DNA from: Diatrype stigma
Taxonomy: Eukaryota; Ascomycota; Sordariomycetes; Xylariales; Diatrypaceae
NCBI GenBank assembly: GCA_022225965.2
Contig: JAKJXP020000125.1
Location: forward strand, 1 to 64,000
DNA length: 64,000 bases
Direction of reading: 5' to 3'
Positions within the stretch are counted from its first letter, which is position 1. Each line of letters starts with the position of its first letter. This document shows positions 1-13,075 of this stretch, piece after piece. A program made the position numbers and the translations under genes. A model generated the notes under the pieces. The model did not search any database. It worked only from the letters and a program-made list of their open reading frames with translations, and was not told where the DNA came from.

Positions 1-3000
1 TGATACTGTGTTATGCGCCAGGTAATTATATAAGCAAAGTATACAGTATATATAAGCCAAAACTACACTAGGGGGGTCTGTCCAGATGTAAACCGACTTT
101 TGGCCGCTACCTTCGTAGTAAGCGCCTCTTCATCTCGCGATCGATGCACTACTCGTCTCGATCTTCAAGTGGCGTATAACGTAAGCTACGTAACCACGAC
201 TGAGAAACTTCCATAGTCTATGATGTCTAGAATGAGTAAGTAGGTAAGGCGGTCGGACCGTGTCAGCCTTCTAGATTGCCAAGACAAGACAGGTGGCAAG
301 TCGAAGGTTTATCTCGATTTCACTATGTAAGTCGGAGATTCGATTCGAAGATCTTGGGTAACGATTGTAACGATCTTGGGTAACGGAAACGAAAATAATG
401 TCGAAACGAATAACTACCTACATGCCTAGGTAAGTACTGTGTACTGCCTGACACCTGAACTGCCTGAGTGCCTGGCTGGCATCCTACGGCCGGCCACTGA
501 TCATGACGCGGCTGATGACTTGCACAAGCATGTTTCAGACGGGTGACAGCTATCCTCCATCTGCTCCAAAACGGCGCAGATCAAGATGGGCCTGATAGTA
601 TAAGGCGCCAACGACTGAGGGGTTACAACTCACTACATAGTCAGGACAGTACTATGTATGTGTGTACAGTACCGGGTGCCGGTGTCCTGTCACCGCAATT
701 ATTACATAGTTGCTGAAAAGTTTCCTGTAACGCGTGGATCAGTTACGAAGCCGTTGCACAGAGTTTTCTCCTTCAAAAACACAACTGTCTGGTGGCTAGT
801 TTAGGTACCTATCTAGGTTATTGGCGGGTCGGATCACGGAGTAGCTATGGCCGGGGGCATACGCAGACCCGTGGACGTTGCTACTGGAAGCACGAAACGG
901 AGGGAGACGCGCAAGCTATTGGGGGCAATTCTTATCTCTCAAGCTATGATCTCGGGATAAACCGAACCGACACGTGATCGGTGGCGGCTTCAACTCTACT
1001 ACGCAACTACCCACTAGACTGAAGAAACACCCCCAAAAATGATAAAGGGGGCAGATCTTATGGCCTACGTAGCTATAGGAGTATAGGAGTTGTGTTCTCG
1101 ACCACGGCATCGACATCAGGAAGTCGTCCGATGTTTGCAGTAACGGACTTCCGCGCTGAGGTGTCACTCGTTGAGCCTTGCCTTGCTCGGGCTTGGCGAT
1201 AGGGCGATTGACAGAAACGGATATCAGCCCCGGGCGGTGGACGTCGACGATAGGTCTGCGAGAACGCGCCTATGTATTGTACGCGAGGATCGCCGACCAC
1301 CCTCTCCAGAAACCGCTGCTCCAGACGGCTGCAGTGGTAGTACTACGTAGTATAACGGATATGGTAGACGATCAACGCCGTATGCATTATTATGGTGATC
1401 AGATAACGATGCGGTCGAATAGTATGCCGGATATTTTGCAAGAGCCTGTCGGTAATCTGCTATAATCGCCCGTATGGTATAGGACAGACATGCATGCACG
1501 AAGTATCTACGTAGGTAGGAAGGAGATACTGATAGGTAGATAGGTAGATAGGTAGATACTTGGTGCTGCGGCTAGAACCGACGCAAGGCATACCCGTAGC
1601 CTCGAGTGGCATATCTATCTGGGATAACCGTTTGGGATATCTGTTTGGGGCTCTCAGTTCTCTAGCGACACTGGCTGGTCATAAGTGTCTGACCAAGTAG
1701 TGAACAGGTCTCGACATGAGCAATTCCAAGCGTGTTCGGATATCGACAGACCCGTGCTAGCTATAGCCTCTAAGCAGGTCTATACGAGTAGGCAAATGAT
1801 GATGGCGATGCTCAAATGCAGTTTGAAGTATTCGATCATTTAACTTACGAGACGCATACATAGTATGGCGCTAGACACGAACCTTTGTATTATAGTGAGA
1901 GGCTAGTCCTGAGCCATCTGCGGGTTTACAAGTCGAAGTGGTAAGTGTCAAATGGACTTACGGCAGATTGATACGATCGGTGTTGAACACTGAAGATCAT
2001 CTCGGAGACGGTATGCATACTTAACGTAGCAGTGATTAGTATACTGCTCATATACCTACTACCTATACTTGACAACTATTAGCTGGTCGGCTGGCCCGTT
2101 ATTGAGGGTGCCAGTTGATAAAAGTCCAGAGAGTATACACACCCGTGGGACCTTTAGTTGGCATCGAATAGGTGTTGTCGTTATATTATGAGGTCATATT
2201 GCGCCATAACTATGGTCTGTGATACCGTACTTAGGGAAAGCATTGCAGTGTCAGACCATGGTGAGTAGAAGACGACTCACCAAATACTCGCTCAAGGGAT
2301 TGCAGGATCAGACCGCGTGGCATACCGCATACTCGTACGTACGCTGTTCGCGAAGGCCCGGTAGCTACATGGTAGTAGTATACGGCATCAGATTTTATTT
2401 TTGCATGCCGAAAAGGTGCGAAGTGCGCGTGCGCGTGCGAGAGGGATTTGCAGAAACTTAAGAGGCGCTATCGTTTATCTCCCCGCGTGTGTCTCGGTAC
2501 TGGAGCCGAAAGATAAATGGTGATCGCCAGTCGGCCCGTGGAGTCGGTGGCTGCCGTCGGTGAGTGAGTGCATGGGAAGATTGGTGAGACGGCATTGGGC
2601 AGAAAGGGAACAAGCTGAGACTCGTGGTTAGCCGTACGAGAGGCTCTTCTGTCGATTTGCAGGATATTTGCAGTGAGTTATGTACAGTAGGTATGTAGGG
2701 AGGCAGTTGTCAAGAACTACACAGCCACGACAGCTGAATACCAGGAATTACACACAGCCGAGATGCTGTGCTATAGGGGATCATTGATATACTGCTAGGA
2801 CAGGGCTTGACAGGATAGGCTGGATAGCAGAATAACCGTGAGGGAAGAGGGTAGGTAAGGTAGGTATAAAGGTATAATTACATCGTTACCAGCCTTAGCT
2901 AGGGCGGTGGGCTGAGTGGGTAGAGGGTAGACAGTGGCCCGTGGCCCGTGGGCCGTGGGCCGTGGGTAGGTAGTTAGTGGGTAGGTAGTGGGTAGTGGGT

Positions 3001-6000
3001 ATTACCTAACTGGTGGGCAGTGAGGTTGAAACGTTACTATTTTGGCTATTTTGGACCGAACGTTGGCACCCCTAAGACCGATGAGGCAGCTTCAGCCACA
3101 ATTTAAGAAGATGCCACGCCTCGTCATCGCCCCTCCCCACGTCTATATCCCAACCAATCACACATGCAGAATAGGGACTTTTGTACATACCACAGGCCTA
3201 CATACGGGGTGAGAGAAGTTAAAGTTTGCAGGTGGCATCTCACACATCTTCAGCATCGTCACCACAATAGCCTTGCAATAAGTAGAACCTTGGGAGCAAT
3301 ACAGATCCTCCCATATGCATGTACAGATCTACCTAGGTAGATATCAATAATGCTAGCAGTGTAACACAATCAATTATGTTGAGCTCCTCCATGACTAACT
3401 ACCAGACTACCTAGGTAGGTACGAAGCCAACAAAAAACACGCAAGCAGCAAGTAGCGAGCAAGCGAGATGACAGTGCAAAGTAGTGCAGGAAAGCTCTGG
3501 GTAGTCATCGGTTTTGTATGTGTATGTATGTATAGACTAGTTAGATTAGTCTAACATTGACGAGCTTGCTTGCGTACGTCGTATGTGTGATTCAACTCCG
3601 TCGATACAGATACTGAGATACTACCTAGTACTGCTTCGTAGAGAGCTTACGGAGATTTCATGACTTACTTCCGAAAAGCTTGGTTGGTAAAAGGTAGGGT
3701 ATGATAGACGTCCTTCTGTGCTTTGAGCATGCTGCAGTCTAAACAATCTGATAGTCGTGCCCATAGTCCAGCCCATAGTCTTGCTGATGCGTCGAAAAAT
3801 TGGGTTTGTGACGAGATTGTCGGGGCATTGCGCAAACCAACGTCGATGACAGACAATACCTACAGACTTACAGACCTAGACCGAACCCGAATACTGACGG
3901 TGCAATGTATGACCGACAGGTCTATGATGCATGGCGTATGACTACCTAACGTATGATTCGAACTCTCTCTGTTCATGAATATTGACAACCTGTCATCGTC
4001 AAGTACTATCTACTGTCGATTGTAAGCGGACTCGTTGGGTACGTACGAAGTAGATAGACTATAGATTATATTATACCTAAGCAATGGTAAGTGAAATTAC
4101 ACTGCGAAGGGGTTATGATCACGAAGATATATAGTCCACGAAGATATGTATGTAAAAAGACCATCTCGAACTGCAACCATACGCTACCTCGCCTGCATCT
4201 CTCGACTGTCGAGTCTTATTGTTCATGCTTCATGCTTCATTTCATGTCTGAATGCTACCATAGCCTGGACGATCTGTCTGTAACGTATTGTACACATGTG
4301 TGCCATAATAGCAGTCTATAGTATGCACTCATGTCAATCCTATATCCAAAGCGGTACCTGGCCGAACGAGGATAACGCCTAGCCGGCTCCCATTAGACAG
4401 ATGTAGGGCCTAACACTAAGAGCGTACAGCCTGATTGGCCGCATCCTTCAGCAGTACGCGCGTTCACCCTTGCCAAGACCTCTGAACTTACCCTCCCGCC
4501 AGGGCCACCCGACACGACGATGAGAACAGCCCGACCGTCTCTTTTAGAGTTTGGGCCCGCTTTCAAGGACATTGGAGGACATTCAGGCGGCAGTGAAGCC
4601 ACATTCGGCTGCCTAAACCGCCAGCTAGACAGCTAGAGCGGAAGCGCTTGGCACCGTCTGCACAATTCGCACAACCCGCACGGTCAACGCGCTAGAGTCT
4701 TCATCGTAGAATTGCGCACGTAATGGGGAGTCTGCTTGCGTCTTGGGTTTTCAGTTCGACCATACAGATTGCCCAGTACACGACGACAGCCCGGACCAGG
4801 GCGGAGAAGAAAAGGCCTACGCAACCATTTGCCATACCAATGGTACGCATACGTTCTCTACATACATACCTACATAGGCATGTACTTACCTACACTAGTA
4901 CTCTCTTGTACTGGGAGCGATGAATAGTCGATGCACGTAGTACCTTTCGGGCTGTTTCACCTGCAGACGATACATCCGTACCTGCTTGTGCGACTTACAT
5001 CACTTGCCTGCCTATACTTAACCCGTCTAGATACTACATACATACGTACATACACACATACCTCACAGTCGCCCGCGAGAGTCGCTGGTGATGCTGCGCT
5101 GGTATAACCCCCCCAATATAGACTTCCATACAGACTTCCATACAGACACATACATGGCACACAAAGCGAATCCACCTGATTCATGAACCTAAGGTTCAAA
5201 GTTTCCAACTAGACCAAATCTCGATACCTTAGTACCTAGGTACTATGTAAGCAGCCGTAGTCCCTGCCTATTACATACTTCTTGTCGCCGCCTGCGCTGC
5301 TGCTGCTGCTGCTGCTGCTGCCGCTGCCGCTACATCAACTCCCCTGCCCCATTAGGTACATACAACCTTGGAACATTACCACCACCTCGTCCTCGTCTGC
5401 CCAGGTAGGCAATTTAACTACTACATACAGGCATACGCATGCCCATACCCTTACATGTCCCATACACGTCCACTTCAGTCCGTACGTGCCTCCTTCACCC
5501 CTACTTACCTTCCTACCTAATCGGCATTCGTAGCCTCCGTCGCCATCAGTCGGCACTTAACATCGAAAGGCAGTCGTCGTCGTCGCTGTCGCTGTTGCTG
5601 TCGTCGTCGTCGTCGTCTTCGTAGTCTTAGCCTCCCTTCCCACCCGGACTGAGAATCGTCTGCGAAATTCGGCCGCGCGCCCATCTCCTTACCCCGGATT
5701 ACGACTACCACGCACATTATACGTACATTATATTCACACACCGAATTGGTCCCAACCGCGGAGCGAAGTGAGGATCAGCTTAAAGACGCCACCCATCCGG
5801 ATAGAGATTGGAAAAGAGGGATCGAACTACTTGTTTATCCACGTTTCTCGGAAAAGAACAGCCGGATGAAGCCAACATCGAATTGTTTGGTGGAGGTCCG
5901 ACTTTAGTCGAGCCAGCGAATGTGGCCTTCACGACTCGGTCGAGGACCAGGAGGACAGCACCAATTCCGCTCATTGAAGATTCGCCCAGGTAGCGATCTT

Positions 6001-6231
6001 TCCTTACCGGATTTCAGGCGTCAGCTCAGGTTTCTACTACCGCTCGATAAGGAGAGCGATCGAGCTCGAAGGATATAATCACTGGCTTGGCTTGGTCTAC
6101 CTGTGCTATTCCCAGTCCACCAGTTTACCGACGGTTTTTATCCCGAGATCTCTACGACGACACAATACTATCTGGGCCAATTCCCAGCAGAATAACAACA
6201 ATCTCGCAACCGATTGCGAGATCCAGGGACG
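1..6231. other. Gene-free left arm with simple repeats
   Basis: No open frame here reaches 100 codons or looks like a known protein, so I annotate no gene. Visible structure is low-complexity DNA: GATAGGTA-type repeats near 1531-1558, GTGGCCC/GTGGGTA-type runs near 2932-3003, eight CTG units at 5297-5320, and TCG/TGC trinucleotide runs near 5574-5616. CTACCTAGGTAG palindromes occur at 3329-3340 and 3407-3418, and a longer AGTACCTAGGTACT palindrome at 5231-5244. The last 200 bases probably include the promoter and leader of the PNG1-like gene. A non-coding RNA could be present but cannot be recognised by eye. Confidence 0.6.
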
Positions 6232-7775
6232 ATGGCCAATCGCGACAGATATCCTGGCAACGGCCAGGATGATTCATACGGCGAGGATTGGGCCCGGGGG
6301 TTGCGCATACAGTTCGAGCAATTGTTACGAGAAAAGCGAGTAAGCGACATAGAACAGTCACGACTTGGTACGCCACCAATACCGAGAGAGAGAGCATCGT
6401 CAGCAAACCTCCGAGCAACATCGTCGTCTTCAGAGTCCGCTAGACCAACGACATCCCATGGACGCCAAGGTCATTCGGCGACGCCGCCATCTTACTCGTC
6501 TTTACGCAATCTCCCTATCATGCCCAGCGCGCCTGGGCCACACGACCGAGATTCGCAGAAATTTCGCAGCCTTTTATTATCTTTATCATTGACTCCGACC
6601 AAGTACGAGAACCCGGGACTACTGGATGAGGCCCTCCAGACAATTCCCTTGGACCGGATATATAGCGAGGCGGAGGAGGAGACCCAGGTCCTGCAAGCTC
6701 AGGCCGAGAGTATGGGTGATGGGCGGAAACCAGAATGGGGTTATCAGGATTGTGTCATCCGCGCGTTATTGAGGTAATTATTCTCGTCCTAACCCATCCA
6801 ACCCCCTAGTCTTCCATCCTATAGCATAGTGGGCGCAATGGTCGCAATGTCAAGAGGCCAGGGGTAGACTGACAATTGAACTTCCACAGGTGGTTCAAGC
6901 GATCTTTCTTCACATGGGTCAACAACCCAGCATGTCCGGTCTGTCTATCACCCACAGTCGCTAGAGGCATGACCCAACCGACACAAGAAGAGAGCGCCTG
7001 TGGCGCATTGCGAGTCGAGTTGTACGAGTGCTCCCACGCACAATGCGGCGCCTTCGAGCGATTCCCGAGATATAGCGACGTGTGGCGATTATTACAGACG
7101 AAGCGCGGCCGTGTTGGTGAATGGGCCAACTGCTTCAGCATGTTATGTCGCGCTGTTGGTGGTCGCGTGCGCTGGGTGTGGAACGCCGAGGACCACGTCT
7201 GGACTGAGGTGTACTCGGAACACAAGCAACGCTGGATACACGTCGATGCTTGCGAGGAAGCGTGGGATAACCCACGACTGTATACAGAAGGCTGGGGAAA
7301 ACGCATGTCATACTGCATTGCCTTCAGCATAGATGGCGCCACCGACGTTACTCGGAGATACGTGCGCAAGAGCGAGCATGCTGCCGAGAGACAGAAATGC
7401 CCTGAATCCGTGCTACTCTACATCCTGCAGGAGATCAAGGGCATGAGACGCGCAAATATGGATAAAGACACCCGGTTCCGACTCGAGAAGGAAGACCAAA
7501 GGGAGGACAAGGAATTGCGACAATACGTTATTAATAGCATCACCCAGGCCGTAACCAGAATGGTGCCCCGGCCTTCAAGAGAAGCACCACCACTACCGCC
7601 ACTACCACATAGAGAAAACCGCACCCACGCTCGCGGCCAACCTTCCAACGATGACCAGAAGCTACCCGCGGAGCAGCCTGGAAGACAGAACGGCAGCGCT
7701 GAGTGGAGGGCCGCACAGGAAGAAAATGCCCGACGAAATCACAGTCACGACCCAAGAGATCCATCAGCAAGGTGA
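6232..7775 (+). CDS. png1: PNG1-like peptide:N-glycanase family protein, probably inactive
   Basis: Two exons, 6232-6773 and 6890-7775, give 475 aa. The 116-bp intron has GTAATT at the donor, CACAG at the acceptor and a CTGAC branch site, and it joins ALLR to WFKRSF in frame. The start is the ATG of [13 protein letters not shown] codons upstream were not used. The protein is a transglutaminase-fold peptide:N-glycanase. It has zinc-ligand cysteines C196/C199 (CPVC) and C228/C233, then the catalytic region with [10 protein letters not shown] at 254-263, EDHVW with H283, and HVDACEE with D300. In active enzymes the first motif reads GRCGEW; here the nucleophile is V256. Filamentous-fungal PNG1 orthologues such as that of Neurospora are known to have lost this cysteine and to act in polar growth without deglycosylating activity, so a structural or ERAD-related role is likely. 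The N-terminal 120 residues are Ser/Arg-rich and probably disordered. Confidence 0.93.
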
Positions 7776-10422
7776 AGTCACACCTAACAACCGCCACTTA
7801 TCAGCTTTCATACAGACATACACATCTGTGTATACACTATAACAGTTATCAACGCCATGTCTACGAGCGATGACGCGTTAACGCCCCCAGCGACGCCGAC
7901 AGCACTGAGTACATATCTACTCAGCTTGACTTGGCCCTTGATGATTTACTACCTTTTACTACCACGAAATGATTACCGCGCCTACCTTCTAATTCTCTTT
8001 TGTCTAATTTATACACAATATTTCTGCATACATTATTCAAATCTTTGAGGGCGTCAACATGTACGCCTTGTACCTACTGCAGACGAAAACCTTTTTCATA
8101 TATCCCATCATACTTCTCTTCTATCACTTACCTATTCTTTTCTATCAATATTCTCAGAAAATTCACGGCGCATTGGGACATCCTCAGGCACGAGGGTGGA
8201 GTAGCATACAGCTTTTGCATTTCACACAAATAAGGGGATGGGCGGGAACGAGAGGACAGGCCTCTTCGCAAGCCCCGGCGTTCAGGATCAGTGCTTTATA
8301 TATACATCATTTGCATACGATGCATGGTCGGACGGACGGACAGGACGGACGGCACGATGATAAAGAGCAGACGAAGGAAACGGGTTACCATACCGTGCCC
8401 AGCATGTCTGTGTAGCAGCAGCAGCAGAGACGTGTACGTCTACTACGCATTACTCACGCGGTTTGGATACTATGCGAGAGGTGGCGCCAGAGAAGGCATA
8501 CCGTGCAACCCCTGGAATGGGGTTCGCATATATGCATAGAGATATATATACATGAGTCGGGAGGCATGTTCTATTGATATGATTCTTCCGAGAGAGCACC
8601 AAGCGAGCCCTGTCGCAGACAAGACAAGACAAGACAAGACGGACCAGCAGGTCTGCTCTGCTCACCACGTCGGTGCCACGTAAAGCAGATGACAGGCAAG
8701 TGGGCGATCGAATGAGCGGGCAAGCGAACTAGCAGGCCAGAGGACCATAGAGCGATCAGAACCGGCTGCTTGGGCTGGCTAACTCCAGTAGCTGCTCACC
8801 GACGCACCGCTATATATAGATAGATAGATAGCGGAGAGAGGGCGAGTGTATGTGTGAAAGAGGGCAGAGCAGAAAGAATAAAGACGAATACCAACAACAA
8901 CAGTAAACAACGCCCATCGCTGGCCTATTTTTTGCATCGTGTATCATCCGTCTTGACTTCACTTGATGAGGTCGTAATCCAGTCCAGAGCCCCTAATTGC
9001 ATTTACCCCTTTCGGGAAGCGAGATGGTGTCGTTTATATATGTAGAATCGTAGATGGATGGGCTGGACGGCGCAGTGCCTACTGTTCAGCGTGTTAAGCA
9101 AGAAGCTATCGTTTGTTAACCTGGGTCATTGACAGATGATGATGATGCTGATGCTGATATGTTGACTCAGGGGCAACGGCTACTATTCAGAGATGCGGTC
9201 GATATAGGATGCTAAGTAGGCAGATTGCTTTACGCGTAAGTATGCTTTTTTACGCACTTGAAGACATGTGCATAATCAATCGAAAAGGACGAGCGGAGTC
9301 AATTGTGAAAGGAAACAGCAGGCATAAGATTCTGGAATGCCCCCCGAAGGAACCATGGTAGAAAGATATCCTTGACGTTCAGCTCAACCACAGAAACACC
9401 GAGAAACATACTCATTCGGGTGATCGCTACCACCATCAACAATAATAATACCACTTAATTGGCAAACCACGTCTAGCTACGGCAGCGACTCATCATCTGG
9501 AGACGCCCACGACGATTCGTAACGTCTCGCGCTCTGGGTACAGGAACGAGGCGATCCCCGTCCAGTCAGACGAGGACGTTGCCGTGGACAACAACCCCGG
9601 ACTCGACCCCGGGCTCGACCTTGACTCGGACCAGCAGCTGGGTGATCAAGGTGTCTACACATATTTCAAGAATTGGCCAGGAAGTAAACATGTAATATCT
9701 ATCTATATAGGAGCAAGATGGTCAATCTCACAACGCTGTATTAATTTCTTATACAGTAAACATAAAGATTGGAACTGGTTTGGAGCACTTCACTCAGAGG
9801 GCGAACGATATATATATATGCAGCAAAGTGGAAGTTCCTTGCTTCGGAGAGTAGCTCACCTCGACTTCTATTGGTATGCATCTACCTGGGCAAGGGCATA
9901 CAGACACACCAAAACAGACCAAACCGAACCCCCTTAACGTCGTGAGACTCGTCTTTACATCCCTAGGTCGGTCTCCGTGGTTTAATCTTTTCGTTACGGG
10001 ACCCCTTTCTCGAGCAAACCCTTTCTGGGTGCCCTGGTCCTCCTATCAGCTATGCTTGCTTCCTCTTCTCTTCCTTCGGAGCTCCTCGGAAGCGAAGGAC
10101 GACGAGCCGGAGTGATAGCACAATGCAATACAAGACATGAAAACCTCCCTGGAAGAGGGGGAGGGGAGGTCAGTAATAGTAAAAGTACGTAGACACACGA
10201 GCCAAACCGAACGCGTAACGCCAGAAACACCAGCCAGCCAGCCCAGCCCCCTTATCCCCCATCTGTTTTCCCTGATTGATCAAAAGCACAAAAAGCAAAC
10301 AGCGCTCTCCGCCCCCCTCCTTCCATTCCATTCAGAATCTCAAAGTCCATCCATCCATTCCATTTCATTACACTTCCACTCCACCCCCCCCTTCCCTTCC
10401 CTCCCTTACCCATCACTCAACC
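7776..10422. other. Intergenic, no convincing gene
   Basis: This is the space between PNG1 and the SPRY gene, which are convergent. It begins with the PNG1 3' region. A 63-codon ATG frame at 7857-8048 has two hydrophobic stretches but no support. Short repeats occur: GACAA pentamers near 8620-8640 and GATA units near 8817-8831. From about 9478 to 9660 the bases look weakly coding, with an acidic translation (PVQSDEDVAVD, DLDSDQQLGDQ), but stops and frame changes prevent a gene model. The strand 10300-10420 is strongly pyrimidine-rich. Confidence 0.5.
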
Positions 10423-11751
10423 TCAAAGCCCCTCCGGCCTAAAAGCACACAACTCAGGCCGAAACACAATCTCGAACGCGACCTCATCAAAGACCCCGAC
10501 AGCAGCGCACAAGTCGCGCGACGCGCCCTCGAGCCCGTCGACGGGCAGGTCCTCGCTGCCGTCCGTCTCCTCGTGCAGGTCCCAGCGGCCCTCCTCGCGC
10601 CCGCCGCGCGTGAAGAAGTACTCGGCGCGGACGCCGAGCCCCGCGGCGCCGGGCGCGAACCGCGCGCCGAAGCCGACCGTCTCGCCGCGCCGGAACGGCG
10701 CCACGAACGTCCGCCCGCCCCACCGGTCGTTGACGTACCGGCGCCCGTCGTCGCCGTGCACCGCCGCGCTGGCCCGGTGCCACCCCGGCAGCCGGAACGG
10801 CGGGTACGGCGGCGCCGCCAGCCCGATCGCGAGCGACACCTCGCCCTGCCGGTGGCTGCTGGAGGGCAGGATGCGCACCTCGTAGTAGATCGTCTTGGTG
10901 GCGCTGGAGTTGCGGTTGCGGGCGGCGGCGGCAGCGGCAGCGCTCCACAGCGGCGGGTACGTCGCGAGGCACACGTCCGGGCTGCCGGGGCCGGAGCGAC
11001 CGCGCCACACGCCGCGCGCCGTCGGGCCCAGCGTGCCCCGGAAGAAGGGCGGCGCGAACACGCGGACGTCGCCCTGCGCGACGGCGGCGGCCATCTGCTG
11101 CGCGCTGCCGCTGTCCAGCGCCAGCGGCGCGTACAGCGGGTAGTCGGCGCACCAGCGCTCGCCGGCCTCGGCCTCGGCCTCGGTCGCGTTGTTGGCGGGC
11201 GACCGGTCGAACCCGCCGAAGTAGTCCGGCGGCGGCGGGAGGAGCGACGTGTCGGGGACGGCGGCCTCCCAGTCCTTCGGGGGCGGTAGCGCGGCGTCGG
11301 CGCCGCCGTTGCCGTTGAAGAAGGGGTTGTTCTTGTTCTTCGCGTCGGTCGTCTGGGGCGGTGGACCGGCTGGCGGGGCGTAGTCGTAGCCGCTGTTGCT
11401 GTTGCTGTTGGAGGTGGATGCAGGCGGTGGGCCTGGGGGAGGCTGGTATACGGCGTCGCCTACGGCGGCAGCGGCGGCATTATGAGGTCTAGAACCAGAA
11501 TGCGACGGTGGTGGACCCGGTGGTGGAGCGGCGTCGGCGTAGGCGTATGCGCTGGTGGGTGGCGGAGGACCCTGTGGAGGCGCGTAGTCTGGAGCCATGT
11601 TTAGGTTGTTGTTGTTGCTGCTGTTGTAGTTAGCTTTCGACGCCAGTGGCGGTGGTTTACTCGTCGCCGGTTGCTGCTGGTTAAGCGGGATTTGCGCAGG
11701 CTTGGAGGCCGGGATATGGCTATCTCGGTTGTCTTTGCTGCCGAAACACAT
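10423..11751 (-). CDS. Proline-rich SPRY-domain protein
   Basis: Intronless, 442 aa, starting at the ATG of MCFGSKDNRD. Residues 1-180 are low complexity with repeated PPxGPPP blocks, Asn/Ser runs and Ala runs. Residues about 290-440 carry a SPRY fold: IYYEVRI, then EVSLAIGLAAPPYPPFRLPGWHR, DDGRRYVNDRWGG, GETVGFGARF and EYFFTRGG. This order matches the SPRY domain of fungal SSH4/Ear1-type ubiquitin-ligase adaptors. Those proteins usually carry an N-terminal membrane helix, which is absent here; Cys2 followed by Phe-Gly might instead allow lipid attachment (inference). SPRY domains bind proteins, so an adaptor role is the safest guess. The gene is much more GC-rich than its surroundings, which creates long spurious open frames on the other strand. 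Confidence 0.85.
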   Translation of the reverse strand: MCFGSKDNRDSHIPASKPAQIPLNQQQPATSKPPPLASKANYNSSNNNNLNMAPDYAPPQGPPPPTSAYAYADAAPPPGPPPSHSGSRPHNAAAAAVGDAVYQPPPGPPPASTSNSNSNSGYDYAPPAGPPPQTTDAKNKNNPFFNGNGGADAALPPPKDWEAAVPDTSLLPPPPDYFGGFDRSPANNATEAEAEAGERWCADYPLYAPLALDSGSAQQMAAAVAQGDVRVFAPPFFRGTLGPTARGVWRGRSGPGSPDVCLATYPPLWSAAAAAAARNRNSSATKTIYYEVRILPSSSHRQGEVSLAIGLAAPPYPPFRLPGWHRASAAVHGDDGRRYVNDRWGGRTFVAPFRRGETVGFGARFAPGAAGLGVRAEYFFTRGGREEGRWDLHEETDGSEDLPVDGLEGASRDLCAAVGVFDEVAFEIVFRPELCAFRPEGL

Positions 11752-13075
11752 GGCGAGCTGGCAGCGGGTGGTAGACTGGTAGTTATGGTGGTGGTAGTGG
11801 TGGTGACGTTGGTTGGGTGTGATGGATATAAGTACTGAATTGTTGTTGGCTTGCTACCTCTAGTGAATGGAGGCCACTATGACTCAGTAGGTAGAAATTA
11901 CCTAGACAACAGTCTGGAACCCTGGTGCTACAAGCTGAACCGGTATTCTTCGTAGTGAAAGAGCGCTACGAGGAATGTTTGTTGTATTGGAAAGAATGAT
12001 GGATTGTTGCGAGCGAACGAAAGAGGCCTCCAACAGTGGAAAGATAGATGTTGGCTGGAAGTTGTTGAGGTTGTGTTAGACCAAGCTTAGAAGTGAATAT
12101 GTAAAGTACGTAATTCAGTAACCAGATGAAACGAATCAAACGGTCACACGAGCTTAACTACATAGAGAGCGGCGTGGCTTGGTGAACTTACTTGGCAATG
12201 GCGGCAATTCCAGTTCACCTTAAACAATGCTGCCATCTACGTAGTGTTACACTATTACTTACCTAGATGTCTTGTCTAGGTGAGACTTTGAGGCTGTGTT
12301 CAGTGAAGAAATGCACCTACAAACAGTGGACATCAGCTAAAAGTTAAAACCTACATACTTACTACATGGCCATGTGCCTTATCGAATTGAGAGTTCCTGC
12401 TGCGCCTGTATGTGACGTCATCCCGGACATTAGACGATAACCTTACCCAGGTAGGTACCTATTACTTCGTTAGGTAACCAGAAGCAGTTTATAGTTCCGA
12501 GTTTATGGGCAAGGCTTCAAGTTGTTTGTTTCATTATCTTCCAATCTTAAGTATCAGGCAGGTATCCTTATGTACGAAACAGTGTAGTCCATCATATAGC
12601 AGAACGCATAATTCGACCATTCATCTACGACTTGTAAGCCAAGTGCCATTTGCAGGTATAAGTCAACTGGCAAGCATGTCACGAGCAAATGAAGAAGATT
12701 GGTATTATGTCTGCTCGGTAATGAAGTGAATGTCATAATTATCATTTGAGATAGCAAGGCCAGCAACCAAATATAGAGCTGAAGCCAATGGCTACTCAGT
12801 GTATAGAGCTAAGGACTTGACCTCCTGTCTCCTCAATACAAATCAGTGCCTCCTCAAAAGGGGCACAAGTTGGCTGGCCGCCCAGATGCAACTCCCCATA
12901 ATCGTATTGGTCCATCCACGCGCATAACAAGTCCAGATAAGGCAGACGCTCTAGATAGGCGATGCCTTGTAGTGACCTAGTACCCTAGACCCCCTTTACG
13001 AACAGTCGTAAATCATAAAAGCTTCCGTCATGAACTGCAAGTCCGACCATGATCCTGTCTCGTCTATCACACGAC
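11752..13075. other. Intergenic between SPRY and CAX genes
   Basis: About 1.3 kb. The first part is the upstream region of the minus-strand SPRY gene, with GGT/GTGGTG runs near 11780-11815. The right part is the 3' flank of the exchanger gene. I see no open frame with coding character and no recognised RNA. Confidence 0.5.

Noticed and set aside
7857..8048. 63-codon small membrane protein gene
   Set aside because: It has a real ATG and two hydrophobic stretches, but lies in the likely PNG1 3' UTR and has no other support.
8059..8415. A 118-codon plus-strand frame
   Set aside because: No domain, codon pattern or homology; the translation changes from hydrophobic to repeat-derived sequence.
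10276..11289. A 337-codon plus-strand frame rich in Ala/Arg/Pro
   Set aside because: It is antisense to the SPRY gene. High GC removes stops from all frames, and its composition is not protein-like.
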